DNA of 7,820 nt, from positions 1-7,820 of the forward strand of contig CAIXQV010000230.1 in assembly GCA_903921605.1 (NCBI GenBank), given 5' to 3'. Shown piece after piece: positions 1 to 5,658 of this stretch. A model generated the notes under the pieces. The model worked only from the letters and a program-made list of their open reading frames with translations. It ran no database searches and was not told where the DNA came from. This DNA is from an uncultured Planctomycetaceae bacterium (GTDB lineage Bacteria > Planctomycetota > Planctomycetia > Planctomycetales > Planctomycetaceae). The number at the start of each line of letters is the position of its first letter. Positions within the stretch are counted from its first letter, which is position 1. The position numbers and the translations under genes were made by a program.

Positions 1-498
1 CAGGCAAGCAACGATTGATGGTTCACCGCCGCAGGTGACGGTGATGCCGTTCTTCAATGTTTGAGATGCCGCCAAAGCTGCATCGTGTTCGTTACTCACC
101 GCCAATGTTTTCCAGCCCGTGGTGGATGCCGCTGACTGACATGTCGCGTTGTTGCCAACGCCAATAAAACTTCCCGTGGAAACAGTCGCAGGCTTATTCA
201 AAGCCGATCCAGCAACCGTCACACTATTCTTCCGGATATAGTCTTTCCCGGACGGAGTGATGATTGCTCCCGCCGGCAGCATGATCGTTCTTCCAGCCGC
301 TCGAGCCGCGACCAGAATGTCTTCGCTGACCACCTTTGCCGCGATCGTTAATGCCGTTGACGGCTCCGTTGCTGTGACTGGTTTGGCCAGGGACGTTGTC
401 ACCGGCGCAGACAAAGCTGCAGCGACCGTCACGCGAGATTTCATTTCTCGCATCACGTTCTGCACGATCTGGTCTATGTAAGCTGCGTCGATGGTCAT
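1..498 (-). CDS. BMC-associated protein of unknown function, partial (C-terminus beyond left edge)
   Basis: Not recognised with certainty. The gene starts at ATG 498 and stays open for 166 codons to the window edge, so the C-terminus is missing. Residues 1-23 form a probable amphipathic helix with the core IDQIVQNVMREM, matching the leader peptides of the PduL and aldehyde dehydrogenase in this operon; this suggests lumenal cargo. An Ala/Thr/Pro-rich linker follows (about 24-50). Residues 55-92 carry a segment like those in other BMC-associated proteins (LPAGAIITPSGKDYIRKN, resembling the start of EutQ-type proteins). Residues 108-166 contain Gly-rich stretches and GGEPSIVACL, which faintly recall the RpiB/LacAB sugar-isomerase fold; this is a weak guess. 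It lies 48 bp downstream of a BMC-P gene on the same strand and is probably co-transcribed with it. The ribosome site is poor, with only a purine run before the ATG. Confidence 0.7.
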   Translation of the reverse strand, partial: MTIDAAYIDQIVQNVMREMKSRVTVAAALSAPVTTSLAKPVTATEPSTALTIAAKVVSEDILVAARAAGRTIMLPAGAIITPSGKDYIRKNSVTVAGSALNKPATVSTGSFIGVGNNATCQSAASTTGWKTLAVSNEHDAALAASQTLKNGITVTCGGEPSIVACL

Positions 499-546
499 TT
501 CGTTCTTTAGGTGGATTGGGCAAGTGAGTCACCGGCCCGCGATCTG

Positions 547-831
547 CTATCTGCGTTTCTTTTTCACTTCTGGTTGCTCATCCATGATCCCCTGGATGGA
601 GAATCGTATCGGCGAATCCTTTCGGCCGACTAATTGCTGTATGTACTTGGTGTCACTCGTAAAGAACACATGGTCGCCCTGACGAGCACCCAGAGGGTCG
701 ATGGCCAATTGAGGGAACTCATCCGGTTCATCGTTGATATCCAAAGGCTGCAGGATGACCAACTTCCATCCTGTCAGTGAAGGATGCTTCATCGTTGCGG
801 TTGCATAGCCAATGACTCGAGCGGTTTGCAT
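547..831 (-). CDS. BMC-P pentameric shell vertex protein (EutN/CcmL family)
   Basis: Small shell protein of 94 residues that should form pentamers capping the vertices of the microcompartment. The EutN/CcmL fold shows in MQTARVIGYATAT at the N-terminus, GWKLVILQPL (21-30), IDPLGARQGDHVFFTSD (44-60) and the closing SPIRFSIQGIMD (73-84). It ends in a basic tail, EVKKKRR, which could be exposed or contact cargo. A GTG at 864 would add 11 residues unlike the family. I chose ATG 831 because the protein then begins at the conserved strand and AAAGGGA lies about 6 nt upstream. It is more divergent than the other BMC-P here (3057-3368), so the two probably have distinct vertex roles. It follows the aldehyde dehydrogenase gene by 75 bp, a gap filled largely by a hairpin. 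Confidence 0.9.
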   Translation of the reverse strand: MQTARVIGYATATMKHPSLTGWKLVILQPLDINDEPDEFPQLAIDPLGARQGDHVFFTSDTKYIQQLVGRKDSPIRFSIQGIMDEQPEVKKKRR

Positions 832-854
832 CTTCGTCCCTTTACCGTACACCC

Positions 855-892
855 GTCGCTCCACCGACGGGAAATCTGGTCGGCGGAGCGAC
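855..892. repeat. Intercistronic inverted repeat between aldehyde dehydrogenase and BMC-P genes
   Basis: Arms at 855-868 and 879-892 (14 bp, 13 matching) flank a 10-nt loop. The single mismatch becomes a G-U pair in the minus-strand transcript, so the operon RNA would form an unbroken stem. No U-run follows, so it is not a typical intrinsic terminator. The GGCGGAGCG core looks like a dispersed planctomycete repeat. Confidence 0.8.
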
Positions 893-906
893 CGGTCTAC
901 GGTACA

Positions 907-2346
907 TCAAATGATTCTCAGGTCATCAACCATCACGCATCGTCGCTGACGAGTAAAAGTCATCGGATTTGTGACGCCTTCGCCGGTTGGAGTTGCGATG
1001 GAGAATGAAAGATAACCTTCGCCGCCAAGTCCAAGTCCTGCCATGCAGGGGCCGTTCTTGACGAACAATGTTGTATTCATCACGCGGCCCATCTTGGTGA
1101 TAGTATGGACGTCGCGAGAATGGATGATCGCCGTATGGCCGAAGCCGTGTTCGTATTTCTTGGCCAGAGCGATCGCATGGTCGCTGCAGTTCGCTCGCAC
1201 GAAGGGGATGAACGGCATCATCTGCTCTTCAGTCACGAACGGATTGTGTTCGTCTGTTTCACCGAACAGAATCAGAGTGCTTGCAGGGACACTGAGCCCA
1301 ATCTGAGACGCCAGCCAGGCTGCATCTTTGCCGATAAAATCGCGGTTGAGCTGATAGTGCCCGCCCGGTTCCTTAGGAGGACCAAACGCCTTGGCTGTGA
1401 AGGCGGCAACCTGAGCCGCACTGAGTCGATAACCGCCGTGATTTGAAACGGCTGTCATCAGCGGGTCGAAGATTTCTTTGACTGCGAAAACTTCTTTTTC
1501 GCTGATACACAGCAAACTGTTGTCGAAGGCTGCTCCAGCGACGATGGACTTGGCTGCGTTGTCGATGTCTGCCGTCGCATCGACGACAACCGGTGGATTG
1601 CCAGGACCAGCCACGATGGCTCGCTTTGGGCTCTGTAGAGCTGCTCGAGCCACCGCAGGACCGCCGGTGACAACCAGCATCTTGACGCCGCGATGATCGA
1701 AGACCTGTTGAGCAGTCTCAATCGTCGGCGTACCAATGATATTAACGAGATTCTCAAGGCCAGTCGCGGCGAAGATCGCTTTGTTGAAGCGACGCACACC
1801 TTCGCTGGCGATTTTTGCTCCGCTTGGATGTGGATTGCAGACGATCGTGTTGCCTGCGGCGACCATGTTGACGAAATTGCCAGCCAAAGTTGGCAGCGAA
1901 TGGGTCACCGGAGTAATCGCACCGATGACTCCAAACGGAGCGTACTCGGTAATCATCAAACCATGTGAGCCGCTGATCGCGTCAGTTCGCAGGAACTCAA
2001 CTCCCGGCACATCCTTGATCGCTTTCAGCTTGGCGATCTTGTGCTCGAGTCGACCGATCTTGGTTTCTTCGAACTCAAGCTTGCCCAGCTCTTCAGCCTG
2101 CTCGTCGCAGATCTGCTTGACAATGCTGATGGCCTTCTTGCGGTCTTCCAGCGATGCGTGGCTGAGTTTTTCAAAACCCTTCTGAGCCGCTGCGACCGCT
2201 TCATCAACGGTGCTGAATACGCCCCATCGAGTGTCCGGGCCGGTTGAACCGTTGGAAGCTGGAGCACCTCCCGTTCGAGCGGTTAGCTGTGTCAGCACTT
2301 CCTGAACGATGTTCCGGATCGTTTGTTCGTTAGCAGTTGCCTGCAT
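907..2346 (-). CDS. pduP: CoA-acylating aldehyde dehydrogenase, BMC-targeted (PduP/EutE family)
   Basis: Signature enzyme of the compartment: it oxidises an aldehyde to acyl-CoA with NAD+ and CoA. In PVM-type loci the substrate is thought to be lactaldehyde from fucose or rhamnose; that is family knowledge, not visible here. The protein has 479 residues, slightly longer than PduP/EutE. Residues 5-22 form an amphipathic encapsulation helix ([14 protein letters not shown]), followed by a Gly/Ser/Pro linker (25-40). The aldehyde dehydrogenase domain begins near 43. The catalytic cysteine is Cys280 in [12 protein letters not shown], and the segments [10 protein letters not shown] (144-153), [11 protein letters not shown] (226-236) and [12 protein letters not shown] (453-464) are typical of the family. 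AGGA lies about 8 nt before ATG 2346. It sits in the operon between the membrane protein (157-bp gap with a large inverted repeat) and a BMC-P gene. No damage is seen. Confidence 0.94.
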   Translation of the reverse strand: MQATANEQTIRNIVQEVLTQLTARTGGAPASNGSTGPDTRWGVFSTVDEAVAAAQKGFEKLSHASLEDRKKAISIVKQICDEQAEELGKLEFEETKIGRLEHKIAKLKAIKDVPGVEFLRTDAISGSHGLMITEYAPFGVIGAITPVTHSLPTLAGNFVNMVAAGNTIVCNPHPSGAKIASEGVRRFNKAIFAATGLENLVNIIGTPTIETAQQVFDHRGVKMLVVTGGPAVARAALQSPKRAIVAGPGNPPVVVDATADIDNAAKSIVAGAAFDNSLLCISEKEVFAVKEIFDPLMTAVSNHGGYRLSAAQVAAFTAKAFGPPKEPGGHYQLNRDFIGKDAAWLASQIGLSVPASTLILFGETDEHNPFVTEEQMMPFIPFVRANCSDHAIALAKKYEHGFGHTAIIHSRDVHTITKMGRVMNTTLFVKNGPCMAGLGLGGEGYLSFSIATPTGEGVTNPMTFTRQRRCVMVDDLRII

Positions 2347-2370
2347 GTTCGTTTCCTATTCTTAAATCCC

Positions 2371-2504
2371 GGCGAGCGGCAGGGCGTCAGCCCTCCGAGC
2401 AAATCACCAGGACAATCTCAATTTGTTTTCGAGTCAACACAGGATGTGTCCACCGAATTTTCGGACAGCGATGGACTCGGAGGGCTGACGCCCTGCCGTT
2501 CGCC
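2371..2504. repeat. Large intercistronic inverted repeat (29-bp arms) upstream of the aldehyde dehydrogenase
   Basis: Arms at 2371-2399 and 2476-2504 match in 28 of 29 positions around a 76-nt loop. Each arm contains a smaller palindrome, AGGGCGTCAGCCCT or its complement, so alternative small hairpins are possible. The right arm touches the TAG stop of the membrane protein gene. No U-run follows on the minus strand. The motif resembles repeats I recall scattered through planctomycete genomes, which needs a search to confirm. Confidence 0.85.
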
Positions 2505-3049
2505 TACATGTTCAATTCTCTTAACTTGTCCTGAATCCACCACGACACTTTGGTTCGCGTTGGAAATCGTGCCACCATCAGCCCCAGGAGTACAACGGCA
2601 GCAATTACGGAGATCATGTGCTTTTCGATCATCACCGAGATTAGATTAAAGAACGCGGCTCCTTCCAGAAGAGCAAGCGCAATAATCAACTGGATTCGAT
2701 AAATGGCCAGAAGTGAATCATTTGAGCTGTCCGAGTCTTTCGGAGCAGGGTCCTCCGACTTGAACTTGTTCAACTGTGCCTTCGTCACAAGGGCCGGAAT
2801 GACCAGATGATTGACAATCATCAATCCCGCAAAACCGGCGGCGATCATTGTCATCATCCCCGGATCTCCTTGGCCGAAGATGTCCCCCTGCGTATTCACC
2901 AACACGACACCAAAAAACATCAACACGCCCATCATCAGAGCCACAGCGATGATCTGCATGACTCGCAGTTGCTGGTCGAACTTTGGTCCCAGTGACTGGA
3001 GATCATCGGACGCCTGAAATTCGCTGACTGAATATGGGTTTTGGTTCAT
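2504..3049 (-). CDS. Four-helix integral membrane protein of unknown function in the BMC operon
   Basis: Not recognised. The 181-residue protein has a short polar N-terminus starting MNQNPYSVSE, a style common among planctomycete membrane proteins, and four hydrophobic helices at about 30-52, 64-88, 115-142 and 145-161. A charged, Ser/Asp-rich loop (about 95-112) separates helix pairs 1-2 and 3-4, and a basic/aromatic tail (SWWIQDKLRELNM) ends it. No signal-peptide cleavage site or catalytic motif is evident. ATG 3049 begins only 7 bp after the BMC-P stop, so translation is probably coupled to the shell gene; the best ribosome-site-like G-run lies inside the end of that gene. Possible roles such as substrate uptake or attachment of the compartment to a membrane are guesses. 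It could also be a passenger gene. Confidence 0.75.
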   Translation of the reverse strand: MNQNPYSVSEFQASDDLQSLGPKFDQQLRVMQIIAVALMMGVLMFFGVVLVNTQGDIFGQGDPGMMTMIAAGFAGLMIVNHLVIPALVTKAQLNKFKSEDPAPKDSDSSNDSLLAIYRIQLIIALALLEGAAFFNLISVMIEKHMISVIAAVVLLGLMVARFPTRTKVSWWIQDKLRELNM

Positions 3050-3056
3050 CAGGCGA

Positions 3057-3368
3057 CTATTCCCCCGCCTTAAACACCGTCTTCTGTTTGATCTGCACCG
3101 TGTCTACTATTCCAATGATTGCCGCATCGATTGGCAGTTCCTTTGTTCCCGGTGTGAACCGAGCACTCGAGCCCTGCACACACAACACAACTTCACCTTC
3201 GCCCGCTCCGACCGTGTCAACCACAACGAATGAACGACCAGTCGGCTTCAGACTCTTCTGATCCTTCTCGTCGACTCGCAGTGGTTCCACAAGCAACAAC
3301 TTCTGGCCAATAAGCGACTCAACTTTGTGAGTTGCCACAAGGCTGCCGGTGATGCGTGCGAGAAACAT
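3057..3368 (-). CDS. BMC-P pentameric shell vertex protein (EutN/CcmL family), canonical
   Basis: Shell protein of 103 residues expected to form the pentameric vertex caps. It is a textbook member: MFLARITGSLVATHKVESL at the start, GQKLLLVEPL (21-30), then the diagnostic VVDTVGAGEGEVVLCVQGSSAR (49-70) and PIDAAIIGIVDTVQI (79-93). An in-frame ATG at 3413 would add 15 residues, but they are encoded by the dispersed inverted repeat and are absent from the family pattern. I therefore start at ATG 3368, which has AAAGG about 8 nt upstream. The 11-mer TACGGTAAAGG in front of this gene also precedes the other BMC-P gene. It is followed 7 bp later by the membrane protein gene and preceded by the kinase gene. 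Confidence 0.93.
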   Translation of the reverse strand: MFLARITGSLVATHKVESLIGQKLLLVEPLRVDEKDQKSLKPTGRSFVVVDTVGAGEGEVVLCVQGSSARFTPGTKELPIDAAIIGIVDTVQIKQKTVFKAGE

Positions 3369-3384
3369 GAAGTCGGCCTTTACC

Positions 3385-3473
3385 GTAGGGTGTGACAAGC
3401 GAAGCGCAGGCACACCAAAATCAATTCATATGCGGTGTGCCTTTGCGGCTAATCGCCGCTTGTCACACCCTAC
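3385..3473. repeat. Intercistronic inverted repeat between kinase and BMC-P genes
   Basis: The outer arms GTAGGGTGTGACAAGCG (3385-3401) and its exact complement (3457-3473) are 17 bp and perfect. Inner arms GCACACC-type (around 3410-3416 and 3434-3440) extend the pairing, giving a long stem with internal loops. No U-run follows on the minus strand. The element fills nearly the whole gap between the kinase stop and the BMC-P start. Confidence 0.85.
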
Positions 3474-3477
3474 TAAA

Positions 3478-4668
3478 CTATTTCGAAAGAACGTCTCTCG
3501 TCTGCCGAGCCACAACCAGTTCTTCATTCGTTGGCACCGTCCAGACCTGAACCTTGCTTCCGTCCTTGCTGAGGCATGCTTCGCCCTTGACCCCCGCATT
3601 TTTGGTCGAGCACAGTTCAACACCGGCCCATTCCATATTGCGACAGACGTTGGCTCGGATGCGATCGCTGTTTTCACCAATACCGCCGGTGAACACGATC
3701 ACATCTGCACCGCCAAGCAATGCCATGTACGATCCGACGTAGGACCGGATCGATGCTTCGAACAGCTTCAACGCCTTCTCTGCTCGATCATGTCCTTTGG
3801 CCGATGCTTCTTCCAGGTCGCGGCAGTCACCACTGAGTCCACTGATTCCCAGCAGACCACCCTTCGAAGACATCTCGGTCAGAACTTGTTCGAACGTAAG
3901 CCCTGTTCGCTTCATGATTACAGGAATCGCGTAAGCGTCGAAATCACCAACTCGATTGTTGTTCGGCAGGCCTCCCTGAGGACTCATGCCCATCGAAGCG
4001 GCGAAACTTTCACCATTGCGAATCGCACAGATCGACGCGCTGCCACCGAGATGACAGCTGATGACCTTGAGATCGTTGCGGCCCAGAACCTGAGCAATGC
4101 GGCCTGCGATAAACCGATGGCTCGCACCGTGAAATCCCCAGCGGCGAATTTCAAAGTCCGTGTACCATTCGTATGGAACCGCGTAAGCTCGATGTTCGAA
4201 CGGGATCGTTTCGTGAAAGCCCGTTTCCAGAGCGGCCACCAGAGGAATCTGCGGGAACGCCTGCTGCAGTTGTCTCATGGCCCGCACGTATGGCGGATTA
4301 TGAGCTGGAGCAATATCCGACAGAGCTTCCATCTTCTGCAGCAGAGGCTCATCGACGATTCGCACGCCGCTGAGATCTCCCGCGAAGACCGCTTTGAAAC
4401 CGATGCCGCCGACTTCGTTCACCGACTTCAGGCAGCCATGTTCAGCATCCGTCAGTTGTTCAAGGCAGATCCCCACAGCGGCCGCATGATTCGGCACGGA
4501 CTGAGACGTCTCTGCTTTATAACTTCCGATTTGAACCGAACACGAACTCAAAGCATCCTTCTGCCCGATGCGATCGATCCCACCTTTGGCAAGCTGGGAT
4601 TCGTTCGTCAGATCGAACAAACGATACTTGAAGCTGGTCGAACCAAGATTGGCGACAAGAACTTTCAT
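3478..4668 (-). CDS. ackA: Acetate/propionate-kinase-family acyl kinase of the BMC pathway
   Basis: Last energy-yielding step: acyl-phosphate plus ADP gives a carboxylate and ATP. The protein is 396 residues, the usual AckA length, with no targeting helix, so it probably acts outside the shell. ASKHA-fold motifs are [14 protein letters not shown] (7-20, with Asn7), APAHNPPYV (120-128), GFHGASH (178-184), [14 protein letters not shown] (206-219), [11 protein letters not shown] (234-244, with Arg239), [13 protein letters not shown] (326-338) and [11 protein letters not shown] (378-388). Compared with well-studied acetate kinases, the Arg91 position is Lys (GFKAVFAG), the Asp148 position is Glu (ALETGFHE) and the pocket Leu122 is Ala. 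These suggest a substrate other than acetate, perhaps lactyl-phosphate. I chose ATG 4668 because the conserved strand begins there; ATG 4692 has a better GGAG ribosome site and cannot be excluded. Confidence 0.93.
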   Translation of the reverse strand: MKVLVANLGSTSFKYRLFDLTNESQLAKGGIDRIGQKDALSSCSVQIGSYKAETSQSVPNHAAAVGICLEQLTDAEHGCLKSVNEVGGIGFKAVFAGDLSGVRIVDEPLLQKMEALSDIAPAHNPPYVRAMRQLQQAFPQIPLVAALETGFHETIPFEHRAYAVPYEWYTDFEIRRWGFHGASHRFIAGRIAQVLGRNDLKVISCHLGGSASICAIRNGESFAASMGMSPQGGLPNNNRVGDFDAYAIPVIMKRTGLTFEQVLTEMSSKGGLLGISGLSGDCRDLEEASAKGHDRAEKALKLFEASIRSYVGSYMALLGGADVIVFTGGIGENSDRIRANVCRNMEWAGVELCSTKNAGVKGEACLSKDGSKVQVWTVPTNEELVVARQTRDVLSK

Positions 4669-4689
4669 GCGATATTTACCCAAAGTATC

Positions 4690-4709
4690 CATCACGCTCC
4701 GCCGTGATG
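4690..4709. repeat. Small hairpin just upstream of the kinase start
   Basis: CATCACG (4690-4696) and CGTGATG (4703-4709) pair around a 6-nt loop. On the minus strand the loop reads GCGGAG, and an alternative kinase ATG (4692) lies at the end of the stem, so the hairpin could expose the ribosome site while covering the start. Its function is inferred only. Confidence 0.55.
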
Positions 4710-4775
4710 AGCCTTGAAGTGGGAGCGTTCCCGGAGGAACCTGCACAGTCATTTGTGAATGCGCTCTGCAAGGCT

Positions 4776-4794
4776 CCTCTCGCGGAGCGAGAGG
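4776..4794. repeat. Intercistronic hairpin between BMC-H and kinase genes
   Basis: CCTCTCGC (4776-4783), GGA, GCGAGAGG (4787-4794): a perfect 8-bp stem with a 3-nt loop, 6 bp beyond the stop of the second BMC-H gene in transcript order. No U-run follows. The sequence resembles a repeat I recall as frequent in planctomycete genomes. It may stabilise the shell-gene transcript at its 3' end. Confidence 0.75.
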
Positions 4795-4800
4795 GCTACA

Positions 4801-5067
4801 CTACAGAATCGATTCCAGCAACGACGCTTCTGGTCGTGGGATCAGGTGAGCACAGACGAGTTCGCCGCTCTGAGAAGCTGCAGCAGCACCAGCGTCGATG
4901 GCTGCGCGGACGGAACCGACGTCGCCTTTGATGATCGTGGTGATGTAAGCGGCACCAATGTTCAACTGCTTTACAAGCGTGACGTTGGCAGCCTTCAGCA
5001 TTGCGTCAGACGCCTGTACGGCGGACACAAGGCCCTTGGTTTCAATCATTCCTAATGCTTCGCTCAT
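4801..5067 (-). CDS. BMC-H hexameric shell protein with atypical pore loop
   Basis: Single BMC-domain protein of 88 residues that should form hexameric facet tiles. Family motifs are clear: [20 protein letters not shown] (4-23), LKAANVTLV (24-32), [20 protein letters not shown] (45-64) and HLIPRP (73-78). The pore-forming loop, usually K-I-G-S-G, reads N36-I-G-A-A-Y41, so the canonical pore Ser is replaced by Ala and a bulky Tyr follows. This pore may pass different molecules from that of its neighbour. ATG 5067 was chosen over 5109 because the protein then starts in register with other BMC-H proteins; GGA about 11 nt upstream is a weak ribosome site. It is a tandem paralogue of the gene at 5169-5477, and stretches of the two genes are still nearly identical at DNA level. 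Confidence 0.95.
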   Translation of the reverse strand: MSEALGMIETKGLVSAVQASDAMLKAANVTLVKQLNIGAAYITTIIKGDVGSVRAAIDAGAAAASQSGELVCAHLIPRPEASLLESIL

Positions 5068-5118
5068 GGATATTTGTTCCGAAAAGAGATCGAGTTGATT
5101 TGGGAGCATGGGCAGGGA

Positions 5119-5155
5119 ATTTCAAATTTGAAATTTGAGATTTGAAATTTGAAAT
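5119..5155. repeat. AT-rich inverted and tandem repeat between the two BMC-H genes
   Basis: ATTTCAAATTT (5119-5129) is the exact inverse complement of 5145-5155. The interior consists of degenerate copies of AAATTTGA, so the element is both palindromic and tandemly repeated. It occupies most of the gap between the two shell genes. It is too AU-rich to be a strong terminator stem. Confidence 0.8.
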
Positions 5156-5168
5156 ACACGTCGCCTGA

Positions 5169-5477
5169 CTACTTCTTAGCAGCAGCTGGAGCTGTCTTGC
5201 CCTTTGGCAGGATCGCTGTCAGTTCTTCGTTTGGACGAGGAATGACTTCGACGCTGATCACAGTGCCCAGCTTTGCAGCAGCAGCAGCACCGGCGTCAAT
5301 TGCAGCCTTAACAGCCGCGACGTCACCGACGATAAATGCAGTGACCAGACCGCTGCCGATCTTGTCCCATGAAACGAGCTGCACATTGGCAGCCTTCAGC
5401 ATTGTATCGATGGCTTCGACCATGCAGACGAAGCCCTTCGTTTCAATCATTCCCAACGCATCCGTTGATTTCGCCAT
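5169..5477 (-). CDS. BMC-H hexameric shell protein, canonical PduA-like
   Basis: Single BMC-domain protein of 102 residues, predicted to be a main facet tile of the shell. It contains [20 protein letters not shown] (7-26), LKAANVQLV (27-35), the standard pore loop DKIGSGLVT (38-46), [21 protein letters not shown] (51-71) and [11 protein letters not shown] (76-86). The tail is Lys/Ala/Pro-rich ([12 protein letters not shown]) and extends beyond the BMC domain. ATG 5477 has GGAG 9 nt upstream and is directly preceded by a stable hairpin (5494-5521). First shell gene in transcript order, it follows pduL after a 191-bp leader crowded with RNA structure, suggesting its level is set separately from the enzymes. 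High expression is expected for a facet protein, but that is inference. Confidence 0.96.
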   Translation of the reverse strand: MAKSTDALGMIETKGFVCMVEAIDTMLKAANVQLVSWDKIGSGLVTAFIVGDVAAVKAAIDAGAAAAAKLGTVISVEVIPRPNEELTAILPKGKTAPAAAKK

Positions 5478-5493
5478 TTTTCACTACTCCGCG

Positions 5494-5521
5494 CTTGTTG
5501 CCTGCATCCTGCAGCAACAAG
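5494..5521 (-). promoter_or_regulatory. Hairpin abutting the ribosome site of the first BMC-H gene
   Basis: CTTGTTGC (5494-5501) pairs with GCAACAAG (5514-5521), and TGCA/TGCA (5503-5506 with 5510-5513) extends the stem to 12 bp with a one-base bulge and a 3-nt loop. In the minus transcript the GGAG ribosome site follows about 3 nt after the stem, leaving it unpaired. A 5' stem of this kind could protect the shell mRNA after processing. Confidence 0.6.
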
Positions 5522-5524
5522 GCC

Positions 5525-5544
5525 AAAAAAAGACTGCCGCAGTC
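5525..5544 (-). terminator. Terminator-like hairpin with U7 run between pduL and the first BMC-H gene
   Basis: On the minus strand, GACTG-CGG-CAGTC (5544-5532) is followed directly by seven U (5531-5525). The shape is that of an intrinsic terminator, but the stem is only 5 bp, so at most partial termination or pausing is expected. It lies after the pduL stop and before the shell genes and could act as an attenuator. Confidence 0.4.
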
Positions 5545-5569
5545 ATTGCGACGGGGTGTTCAGTTCGCA

Positions 5570-5650
5570 GTTTTCAGTGTTCAGTTTTCAGTGTTCAGTT
5601 GAAACGCAGCAATGCGGCTTACTGAACACTGAACACTGAACACGGAACAC
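5570..5650. repeat. Long inverted repeat of GTTCAGT units downstream of pduL
   Basis: Arms at 5570-5599 and 5621-5650 match in 27 of 30 positions. Each arm is itself made of repeated CAGTGTTCAGT-like units, so several registers can pair. The 21-nt loop contains CGCA-GCAA-TGCG, which can continue the stem. It sits 8 bp beyond the pduL stop. It resembles dispersed genomic repeats rather than a gene part. Confidence 0.85.
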
Positions 5651-5658
5651 CTCAAACT

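Noticed and set aside
224..532. Minus-strand open frame of 102 codons near the left edge
   Set aside because: It is the wrong frame over the gene starting at ATG 498, whose product has a targeting helix and a BMC-associated motif; the 102-codon product is charged and irregular.
3369..3413. Upstream ATG at 3413 as the start of the BMC-P protein
   Set aside because: The extra 15 residues are encoded partly by the dispersed inverted repeat and do not belong to the EutN/CcmL pattern; ATG 3368 has a ribosome site.
855..3473. Inverted repeats at 855-892, 2371-2504 and 3385-3473 as intrinsic terminators
   Set aside because: No U-run follows the stems on the minus strand, and the operon genes continue downstream in the same direction, so RNA processing or repeat insertion fits better.
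3349..4707. Long plus-strand open frame of 452 codons opposite the kinase gene
   Set aside because: It lies antisense to a clear kinase, has Arg/His/Ser-heavy composition with no family motif, and also crosses the intergenic repeat. It is a codon-bias shadow.
5556..5650. GTTCAGT repeats as a CRISPR array
   Set aside because: The units are short, irregular and arranged as one inverted repeat with no unique spacers of regular length, and no cas gene is nearby.
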